A DNA stretch of 15,819 nucleotides. It comes from JBBSQE01 sp038258095. Lineage in GTDB: Bacteria > Actinomycetota > Thermoleophilia > Solirubrobacterales > 70-9. The translations under genes were made by a program, and so were the position numbers. Shown piece by piece: positions 7,150 to 13,218 of this stretch. Below the pieces are notes generated by a model that was not told the DNA's origin, ran no database searches, and worked only from the letters and a program-made list of their open reading frames with translations. The number at the start of each line of letters is the position of its first letter. Position 1 is the first letter of the stretch. The stretch is from contig JBBSQE010000054.1 in NCBI GenBank assembly GCA_038258095.1, positions 1 through 15,819 on the forward strand. The letters run 5' to 3'.

Positions 7150-8313
7150 ATGCCAGGCGGCGGCTCCCTGACCCTCTTTCACGTTCGCGGAATTCGCATC
7201 TCCGTGGACTACTCGTGGTTCATCGTCCTCTTCCTGACGATTTTCTGGCTCTCCGATGTCTACGGTCGGGTCCTGGGTGAGGACGCCGGGCAGATCGGGC
7301 CCTACGGCCTCGCGGTGGCGAGTGCCTTCGGGTTCTTCGGCTCGATCCTGCTCCACGAGTTCGGGCACGCGTTCGTCGCAAGACGGAACGGCATCGGCAT
7401 CTCCGGCATCCAGCTCTGGATCTTCGGCGGGCTCGCCCGCCTCGACCGCGACGCCGACAGCCCCGGCACCGAGTTCAAGGTCGCGGTCGGCGGTCCGCTC
7501 GTGACCCTTGCGATCGCCGTCGTCCTGAGCGCGATCGGCATTGCCGCAGTCGGCCCGTCTGGATTCGTCGATGCCGCACGTCTCAACACGTCCTCGGAGA
7601 CATCCGGCATCGTCGCCGCGATCGGCTGGCTTGCTCTGGTCAACCTGCTGGTCCTGGTCTTCAACCTCCTCCCAGCCTTCCCCATGGACGGCGGGCGGAT
7701 CGTGCGCGCGATCGCGTGGTGGAAGACCGGCAACCGCAGTTCGGCGACCCTCTTCGCCGCGCGCCTGGGACAGGGCTTCGCGTATCTGTTCATGGGGCTC
7801 GGAGCCGCCGCGCTCTTCACTGGTGCGGCTGATTCCTTCACCGCCATCTGGCTCATCCTGATCGGCCTCGTCATCAACGGCTCGGCCCGCGCGGCATCGT
7901 TCCAGACGACCATCACCAGCCGCCTCGACGGAGTCTCGGTGTCCGACGTCATGGACCGGCAGCCGGTCGCCATCCCGGCCGAGCTGAGCGTCGAGAAGGC
8001 ACTCGACGAGTACTTCCTGCGCTACCGCTGGCCGTGGTTTCCCGTCGTCGACGCCGCGCAGCACTTCCGGGGGCTCCTCGAGCACGATCGGGTCGACGAG
8101 GTGCCGGAGGGAAGCCGGGCGAGCTTCAGCGTCGGCGACCTCGTCGAAACCGACGGTGGCGCGCTTTTCATCTCCGAGGACGCGCCGCTCGACACCGTCC
8201 TCGGGAACATCAACCTGAGGCGCTTCGGCGCACTGATGGCGGTCGACGACGAGGGGCGCCTGCGCGGCGTGATCACGGCCGAACAGGTCGAGCGCGCACT
8301 TCGCGGTACCTAG
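7150..8313 (+). CDS. Site-2-protease-type M50 zinc metalloprotease with two CBS domains
   Basis: 387 residues. The membrane part (about 1-250) has the zinc motif HEFGH at 69-73 and the third-ligand motif NLLPAFPMDGGR at 172-183 (Asp180), with hydrophobic helices at about 21-35, 52-70, 112-135, 155-175, 205-225 and 230-247. It cleaves within or next to the membrane. The C-terminal part carries two CBS modules (about 261-315, beginning VSVSDVMDRQP, and about 325-385), which in this subfamily probably sense adenylate-type ligands. I chose ATG 7150 because the LTLFHVRGIRISVDYSWF start matches the family; a TTG at 7081 would add an unconserved leader. RseP-type PDZ domains are absent, so this is the sporulation-factor-like CBS class. 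The natural substrate is unknown; regulated proteolysis of a membrane protein is the usual role. Confidence 0.88.
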   Translation: MPGGGSLTLFHVRGIRISVDYSWFIVLFLTIFWLSDVYGRVLGEDAGQIGPYGLAVASAFGFFGSILLHEFGHAFVARRNGIGISGIQLWIFGGLARLDRDADSPGTEFKVAVGGPLVTLAIAVVLSAIGIAAVGPSGFVDAARLNTSSETSGIVAAIGWLALVNLLVLVFNLLPAFPMDGGRIVRAIAWWKTGNRSSATLFAARLGQGFAYLFMGLGAAALFTGAADSFTAIWLILIGLVINGSARAASFQTTITSRLDGVSVSDVMDRQPVAIPAELSVEKALDEYFLRYRWPWFPVVDAAQHFRGLLEHDRVDEVPEGSRASFSVGDLVETDGGALFISEDAPLDTVLGNINLRRFGALMAVDDEGRLRGVITAEQVERALRGT

Positions 8314-8355
8314 ATTCCGAGGAGTGACCGATCAACCACCGGGGGGACCACGGCC

Positions 8356-8558
8356 GTGGCTGAGGGTTCCTCCGCTCCGCGGGGTAGATGGCTTCGCGAG
8401 GTCTGGCGCCCAAGGCATCGGCAGGAAGGTGATGGTGGCGATCACGGGCCTGATCCTAGCCGGCTACGTGGTCCTCCATGCACTCGGCAACCTCAACGCC
8501 CTGCAGGGCAATCGTGGGTCCGGCGAGGCCTCCATCGACTGCTGCGCCGAGTGGCTGC
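8356..8558 (+). pseudogene. sdhC: Relic of a classical succinate dehydrogenase membrane-anchor subunit (SdhC N-terminus)
   Basis: GTG 8356, with a GGGGGG site just upstream, opens MAEGSSAPRGRWLREVW in frame 1. After a single-base-type shift near 8407-8417, frame 2 continues GIGRKVMVAITGLILAGY, VVLHALGNLNALQG and GEASIDCCAEWL. This is the first transmembrane helix of the cytochrome b558-type SdhC family (pattern GRKVxMAxTGL, VxHxLGNL, IDxYAEWL). The remaining helices and haem ligands are gone. The sequence passes at about 8553-8558 into a fragment of classical SdhB in another frame. Dead by frameshift and truncation. The family assignment comes from the sequence pattern; a profile search would settle it. 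Confidence 0.78.
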
Positions 8559-8760
8559 CGAGCGTGCGTGGCGGCCTGTCCCAACGGCGCCGCAATGCTC
8601 TTCACCGGGGCCAAGGTCACGCACTCTTGAACCTCCTCCCTCAGGGAAGCCGGAGCACTTCGACCGGCTCGATCAAGGTGATCGGTGAGCTGAACCCGAT
8701 TACCGGAAGGCGATGGTCCACAAGCTGCGCTCGCGGCGCGGGGGGATGGCGGCACAGTAG
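8553..8760 (+). pseudogene. sdhB: Relic of a classical succinate dehydrogenase iron-sulfur subunit (SdhB central and C-terminal part)
   Basis: Frame 3 from 8553 reads GCRACVAACPNGAAMLFTG followed by AKVTH, matching the second-cluster segment of classical actinobacterial SdhB (CIGCGACVAAC). The match resumes in frame 2 with LNLLPQG and in frame 1 with GKPEHFDR. It then continues in frame 2 as SIKVIGELNP and in frame 1 as DYRKAMVHKLRSRRGG to a TAG at 8758-8760, which resembles the SdhB C-terminus. The third-cluster segment (CTN-x-GEC-x-CPK) appears deleted between FDR and SIKVIG. So there are at least three frameshifts and one internal deletion, and neither the N-terminal half nor any classical sdhA is present. 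Strikingly, an intact sdhB of a different type lies at 11072-12268. Confidence 0.72.
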
Positions 8761-8965
8761 GGCGCAGCGGTCCCGGGGCGGCGAATGAACGACCCTCCTC
8801 CGCTACAACTGCGACATAGGGAGCCGCTACGGAGGGGAATTCATCCCCACCTCCACCTGCGTCACGGACTACCGCGGCGCCATCCCACCGCCACGAGCGA
8901 GGGGCCGGCGGCAGCGTCGCCCAAGTGAATTCGGCGGTGGGTGGAACAAGTGCGCGGCCAGCGAC
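8761..8965 (+). other. Unassigned degenerate stretch within the graveyard
   Basis: No intact gene. Frame 2 from about 8789 to 8890 has coding-like third positions (mostly C/G) and reads LLRYNCDIGSRYGGEF then IPTSTCVTDYRG. I do not recognise it; it may be a fragment of another lost gene. The rest has no consistent codon bias in any frame. Confidence 0.4.
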
Positions 8966-9318
8966 CCACAAATCGGTCACCCTGCGTCGGTGGCCTCCCC
9001 CACGGTCCTCAGCTTCGGGGGGCCGCCGACTTCGAGCCCTCGGCTTGGGAGCGGACCTTCCGGGCGGATCCGCCGATGCGCACCGATCCGGGGCTCGCCC
9101 GCGAGATCCTCGCGGAAGGGCGTGAGCACTATCCGGAGGACCCGGGGATCGCCTATTCGATGTCACGTCTCCACGCCCTGAGCGGGGACAGAGCTGCGGC
9201 CGTGGGCGAACTCGAGCGGGCCATCGAGGGGGACTCATACGTGAAGGCACCCGCCCGGGAGCACGGCGACTTCGCCTCTCTCCGCGACGACCCTGACTTT
9301 CAGCGCCTCACCGCCTGA
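8966..9318 (+). pseudogene. Frameshifted C-terminal part of a TPR (cupin-TPR-like) protein
   Basis: Frame 1 from about 9031 to the TGA at 9316-9318 reads FEPSAWERTF, then LAREILAEGREHYPEDPGIA, then LHALSGDRAAAVGELERAI, and ends HGDFASLRDDPDFQRL. This is the tail of a small tetratricopeptide-type protein, often fused behind a cupin domain in actinobacteria. The text expected just before it (TVLSFGGPP, like the cupin-end TVLAVGGxPG) lies in frame 2 at about 8990-9024, so the join needs a frameshift. No cupin core was found upstream, so the N-terminus is lost. An alternative is a short functional 125-residue ORF starting at GTG 8941, but its first 30 residues look non-native. It ends 55 nt before sdhA. 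Confidence 0.6.
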
Positions 9319-9359
9319 TCCGGCGCGATATCCGAGCGCGAACTCGGGATTAGCTTCAC

Positions 9360-9365
9360 TAGTCT
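9360..9365 (+). promoter_or_regulatory. Putative -10 element of the sdhABE operon
   Basis: TAGTCT fits TANNNT and ends 8 nt before GTG 9374, with no Shine-Dalgarno between. This is consistent with a leaderless operon transcript. There is no recognisable -35. Low-information motif. Confidence 0.25.
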
Positions 9366-9373
9366 CCGGCCCC

Positions 9374-11062
9374 GTGCCTGAACACGACGTACTCGTCATC
9401 GGCGCCGGCCTCGCCGGGCAAAGGGCGGCCCTCGCGGCCGCCCAGGAAGGCGTGTCCGTCGGGATTATCAGCAAGGTCCACCCCGTCCGCTCGCACTCGA
9501 ACGCGGCACAGGGCGGGATCAACGCGGCGCTGAACCCCGGGGACTCCTGGGAGTCGCACGCGTTCGACACGATCAAGGGCTCCGACTACCTGGCCGACCA
9601 AGACGCGGTCGCGATAATGACCCGGGAGGCTCCGGAGGAGATCCTCCACCTCGAGCACCTCGGCGTCACCTTCCACCGCAACGAGGAGGGCAAGCTCGGG
9701 ACCCGCGCCTTCGGCGGCGCCTCGGCCGCCCGGACCTACTACGTCGCCGACATCACCGGCCAGGCGATCATGCACGTCCTCTACGAGCAGCTCATGAAGC
9801 ACCACGAGGACGTCGCCCGCTACGAGGAGTGGTTCTGCACCGCCCTCGCGCTCGACAATGCCGGGGAGTGCTGCGGGGTCGTCACGCGGAACATCGCCGA
9901 CGGCTCGATGGAGCTCTTCACGGCCAAGTCCGTGATCCTCGCCTGCGGCGGGAACGGTCAGGCCTTCCAGCCGACCACCAATGCCCTGATCTGCACCGGG
10001 GACGGGATCGCGATGGCCTACCGGGCCGGAGCGACCCTGATGGACATGGAGATGATCCAGTACCACCCGACGACGCTGGCCGGCAAGGGCTTCCTGATCA
10101 CCGAGGGAGCGCGCGGCGAGGGTGCGCACCTGCTGAACGCAAACGGCGAGCGGTTCATGGAGAAATACGCACCGAACAAGATGGAGCTGGCATCGCGTGA
10201 CGTCGTGTCCCGCGCCGAGCAGACCGAGATCAACGAGGGCCGTGGCTTCCCCGACGGCACCGTCGCGCTCGACATCACGGTCGTGCCCAGGAAGCGGATC
10301 CACGAGGCGCTCCGTGAGATCGTCCTCATCGGTCGTGACTTCGCCGGGGTGGACATCACCAAGGAGCCGATCCACATCAAGCCGGGGAACCACTACACGA
10401 TGGGCGGCGTCAAGACGGACGTGAAGGGCCGAACGAACGTCCCCGGCCTGTACTCGGCCGGCGAGACCGCCTGCGTCTCCGTGCACGGCGGCAACCGCCT
10501 CGGAGCCAACTCCCTCCTCGACACCCTGATCTTCGGCAAGCACTCCGGCCGCGATGCAGCCCAGAGGGCGAAGGAGACCAAGGGCTCGAAGCCGTCACGC
10601 ACCCTCCTCGACGACGAGGAGGCTCAGATCGCCGGGATGATCGGCCGCGAGAAGGGCTCGGGGCGCCGCATCTCCGAGATCAAGCGTGAGCTCGGCGAGA
10701 CGATGGACAAAAACGTTTCCGTCTTCCGAGAGGATGCCGGCATCAAGCAGGCGATCGAGGATGTCAAGCGGCTCAAGGAGGAGGCGGAGTCCGCCTACAT
10801 CGACGATCACGGCACGATCTTCAACCAGGACGTCCTCGGTGCCATCGAGCTCGGCTACATGCTCGACAACGCCGAATGCATCGCCTTCGGCGCCCTCCAT
10901 CGCACGGAGAGCCGCGGAGCCCAGTACCGCACCGACTACCCGGTCAGAAACGACGAGGAGTGGCTCAAGCACATCGACCTGTCGCGAAACGGCGACGGGC
11001 CCGAGGTCAGCTACTCCGAGGTAACGATCACCGAGTGGGAGCCGCAGGAGCGGACATACTGA
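9374..11062 (+). CDS. sdhA: Succinate dehydrogenase / fumarate reductase flavoprotein subunit (type E-like)
   Basis: 562 residues from GTG 9374. It oxidises succinate to fumarate with covalently bound FAD on the cytoplasmic side; no Tat signal is present, unlike periplasmic MfrA enzymes. Visible motifs are the dinucleotide site GAGLAG (10-15), His41 in RSHSNAAQGG (the FAD-linking His), His231 in QYHPTTLAGKG, Arg275 in ASRDVVSRA, and His371 with Arg375 in HGGNRLGANS, which bind the dicarboxylate. The length and the C-terminal SEVTITEWEPQERTY resemble Sulfolobus-type and other non-classical SdhA rather than the longer (about 640-residue) actinobacterial SdhA. It is the first gene of a tight operon: sdhB follows after 9 nt. 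GTG 9374 was chosen because the FAD motif starts right after it. Direction in vivo (oxidation or fumarate reduction) cannot be told from sequence. Confidence 0.92.
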   Translation: MPEHDVLVIGAGLAGQRAALAAAQEGVSVGIISKVHPVRSHSNAAQGGINAALNPGDSWESHAFDTIKGSDYLADQDAVAIMTREAPEEILHLEHLGVTFHRNEEGKLGTRAFGGASAARTYYVADITGQAIMHVLYEQLMKHHEDVARYEEWFCTALALDNAGECCGVVTRNIADGSMELFTAKSVILACGGNGQAFQPTTNALICTGDGIAMAYRAGATLMDMEMIQYHPTTLAGKGFLITEGARGEGAHLLNANGERFMEKYAPNKMELASRDVVSRAEQTEINEGRGFPDGTVALDITVVPRKRIHEALREIVLIGRDFAGVDITKEPIHIKPGNHYTMGGVKTDVKGRTNVPGLYSAGETACVSVHGGNRLGANSLLDTLIFGKHSGRDAAQRAKETKGSKPSRTLLDDEEAQIAGMIGREKGSGRRISEIKRELGETMDKNVSVFREDAGIKQAIEDVKRLKEEAESAYIDDHGTIFNQDVLGAIELGYMLDNAECIAFGALHRTESRGAQYRTDYPVRNDEEWLKHIDLSRNGDGPEVSYSEVTITEWEPQERTY

Positions 11063-11071
11063 TGGGAACCG

Positions 11072-12268
11072 ATGCCTGAGTACACGATCAAGATCCGCCG
11101 CTACCAGCCCGAGTCAGACAGGGGCGAGTACTGGGAGGAGTTCAACGTCGAGCTCGATCCGAGCCTCTCGGTCCTGGACGGGATCCTCCAGGCGAGGGAC
11201 TCAGAGGACGGGACGCTGGCGGTCCGCTGCTCCTGCCGCGCGGCGATCTGCGGCTCCTGTGGCATGAAGGTCAACGGCCAGTCGACGCTCGCCTGCAAGA
11301 CGCAGATCGGCGAGGCGCACGAGGCGGCGAATCGCCGCAAGGGCTCCGAAAACCCGATCGTCATCGAGCCCATGGCGAACATGCCCGTCATCAAGGACCT
11401 GGTGACCGACATGGAGTCGACACACTGGGAGAAGATCCGCCGGGTCACACCGTGGCTCCTCCCGGCCGGCGAGCCGCCGGAGCGCGAGTACATCGTCGAC
11501 CCCGAATCGATGATCGACATCACGCAGTCGATGGCGTGCATCCAGTGCGGGGCCTGCGTGTCCTCCTGCCTCTCGATGGAGGTCGACCCCGACTTCATCG
11601 GCCCCGCCGCGCTCGCCAAGGCCTACCGCTTCGTTGGCGATCCGCGCGACGCCGAGGCCAAGGAGCGCCTCTACGACCTCGCCCAGGACCCGCATGGGAT
11701 CTACGACTGCACACACTGCTTCAGCTGCATCGACGCCTGCCCCAAGGGCGTCGCCCCGATGGACCAGATCATGAGGCTGCGGCGCCTGGCGACCCACGAC
11801 CACGAGATCCATGACCAGAACAACGGCGCGAGCCACGAGGCCGCCTTCGTGAAGATCATCGAGAAGAAGGGCACTCTCGACGAGTCGCTGCTCCTCCAGG
11901 AGTCCTACGCGCCCGGCGTCAAGGGCAAGCTCATTCCGAAGAAGAGCGCGATCAAGGGCCTGCTCGGCTCCATCCCGACCGCGATCCGGGGGATCAGGAC
12001 CGGCAAGATGCGCTCGCTCCCGAAGCTGATTCCCGGCGTCCACCACAAGCTTCCCGACCAGGATCACGTCAAGGAGATCTACGAGCGGGCCGAGGAATCG
12101 AGGATCGAGCTGAACCTGTACATCCGCGGCGAGGAGGCGGATGACGAGCCGGTTGAAGAGCCCGTGACCGGCCTCACCGACCAGGAGGGCTCGATGCAAC
12201 CACACGCCGGCGGAAACGGGCACCAGCTCGGCACCGGCGAGGAGACGCCCGAGGAGGACGCAGGATGA
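11072..12268 (+). CDS. sdhB: Succinate dehydrogenase iron-sulfur subunit with four-Cys third cluster (type E-like)
   Basis: 398 residues; passes electrons from FAD toward SdhE and quinone. A [2Fe-2S] ferredoxin domain has ligands Cys55, Cys60, Cys63 and Cys75. Then come two complete CxxCxxCxxxC motifs: Cys156/159/162/166 and Cys213/216/219/223. In classical SdhB the last motif lacks the second Cys and holds a [3Fe-4S] cluster. Here all four are present, as in Sulfolobus-type enzymes, which predicts a [4Fe-4S]. A C-terminal extension of about 170 residues follows, with a conserved-looking HHKLPDQDHVKEIYE block and an acidic, low-complexity tail (about 355-398). The start is ATG 11072 with a weak GGGAA upstream. 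The stop overlaps the sdhE start as ATGA. A thiol:fumarate-reductase-like role is less likely because the HdrB part is a separate gene. Confidence 0.92.
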   Translation: MPEYTIKIRRYQPESDRGEYWEEFNVELDPSLSVLDGILQARDSEDGTLAVRCSCRAAICGSCGMKVNGQSTLACKTQIGEAHEAANRRKGSENPIVIEPMANMPVIKDLVTDMESTHWEKIRRVTPWLLPAGEPPEREYIVDPESMIDITQSMACIQCGACVSSCLSMEVDPDFIGPAALAKAYRFVGDPRDAEAKERLYDLAQDPHGIYDCTHCFSCIDACPKGVAPMDQIMRLRRLATHDHEIHDQNNGASHEAAFVKIIEKKGTLDESLLLQESYAPGVKGKLIPKKSAIKGLLGSIPTAIRGIRTGKMRSLPKLIPGVHHKLPDQDHVKEIYERAEESRIELNLYIRGEEADDEPVEEPVTGLTDQEGSMQPHAGGNGHQLGTGEETPEEDAG

Positions 12269-13188
12269 GCCCGGACACGATGAAGGTCGCCTACTGGCCC
12301 GGCTGCGTGTCGCGCGGGTTCACGCCGGAGCTGCACGGCTCCATGGCGCTGATCGCCGAGCGGATGGGAATCGAGCTCGTCGAGCTCGACCGCGCCAACT
12401 GCTGCGGCGCAGGCGTGATCGCCGAGCACAACCAGGAGCTGGCCGACACGCTCAACGCCCGGACCTTCGCGCTGGCCCAGCAGACCGGCTACGCGATGAT
12501 GAACATCTGCTCGACCTGCCAGGGCGCGCAATCCGAATGTCAGCAGAGACTGGATGCGGACTCCGCATATCGCGAGCACGTCAACGAGGCGCTCTCCGGC
12601 CAGGGACTCGAGTACACGAAGGGCAAGGAAGGCTGGTCGAACAAGAACTTCCTCTGGCTGCTCGTCGAGGACTTCGGCCTCGACCGCCTCGCCGGCCTGG
12701 TCGAGCGCCCGCTCTCCGGCTTGCGCGTCGGCCCGTTCTACGGCTGTTACGTGGTCCGCCCGAAGGCGCGCCTCGGCTACGACGAGTTCCCCGAGCGCGA
12801 CCTCTACCTCGAGAAGGTGATCGAGGTACTGGGCGGCGAGGCCGTCGAATACGACGGCGCCCGCAAGTGCTGCGGCTTTCCGGTCATCACGATGAACAAG
12901 GAGACCTCGCTGCGCCAGGCCGGCACGCACGTCGGCGACGCGCTCGACGCCGGTGCAGACTGCCTCGTCACCCCCTGCCCCCTGTGCCACCTGAACCTGG
13001 ATATGCAGCAGCCCGAGGCGGCCAAGGTGGTCAACCGCGACCTCGACCTCGCCGTCCTCCACCTCCCCCAGCTCGTCGGCCTGGCCCTCGGCTTCGAGCC
13101 GAAGGAGCTGGGGATGGGCAAGCACATCGCCTCGACGAAGTGGGTCGAGTCACGCCTGGGCACACTGGCCGCGGCCGCAGCCAGCTGA
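12265..13188 (+). CDS. sdhE: HdrB-like subunit of succinate:quinone reductase, two CCG domains (SdhE-type)
   Basis: 307 residues with two cysteine-rich CCG domains: Cys14, Cys46-Cys47, Cys82/Cys85 and Cys161, Cys202-Cys203, Cys238/Cys241 (pattern C-x31-CC-x34-CxxC and equivalent). The family is heterodisulfide reductase subunit B; in type E succinate:quinone reductases this subunit takes the place of the membrane cytochrome b and passes electrons to quinone, probably through a non-cubane Fe-S cluster. No transmembrane helix is visible, so membrane contact must be peripheral. ATG 12265 has a strong GAGGAGG site (12251-12257) and overlaps sdhB by four bases, implying translational coupling. The name follows Sulfolobus usage and is unrelated to the E. 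coli flavinylation factor also called SdhE. No sdhF is seen: the next gene is convergent, 30 nt away. Confidence 0.88.
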   Translation: MSPDTMKVAYWPGCVSRGFTPELHGSMALIAERMGIELVELDRANCCGAGVIAEHNQELADTLNARTFALAQQTGYAMMNICSTCQGAQSECQQRLDADSAYREHVNEALSGQGLEYTKGKEGWSNKNFLWLLVEDFGLDRLAGLVERPLSGLRVGPFYGCYVVRPKARLGYDEFPERDLYLEKVIEVLGGEAVEYDGARKCCGFPVITMNKETSLRQAGTHVGDALDAGADCLVTPCPLCHLNLDMQQPEAAKVVNRDLDLAVLHLPQLVGLALGFEPKELGMGKHIASTKWVESRLGTLAAAAAS

Positions 13189-13218
13189 AGCGGTCAGATC
13201 CGGCCGAGGAAGCTCGGG

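Noticed and set aside
5838..7280. Long plus-strand open frame opposite the M28 gene and the M50 start
   Set aside because: It mirrors the codon bias of real genes on the other strand, has no recognisable domain, and would overlap two well-supported genes.
8356..8760. Frameshifts as sequencing or assembly errors
   Set aside because: Flanking genes of 1-2 kb are intact, while this 400-bp stretch needs several shifts plus loss of a whole sdhA, which errors would not produce.
8324..8788. A single intact 154-residue protein starting at GTG 8324
   Set aside because: Only its middle (about 8417-8552) matches SdhC; its start overlaps a purine run rather than following one, and the better N-terminus lies in another frame from GTG 8356.
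8456..9250. Minus-strand 264-codon open frame across the graveyard
   Set aside because: Pro/Arg/Ser-rich composition with no domain; the plus strand shows SdhC, SdhB and TPR fragments in the same region.
9359..10543. Long minus-strand open frame opposite sdhA (and similar ones opposite sdhB at 11201-12223 and sdhE at 12079-13125)
   Set aside because: High-GC antisense shadows of strongly conserved genes; the proteins are Arg/Val/Asp-rich with no family motifs.
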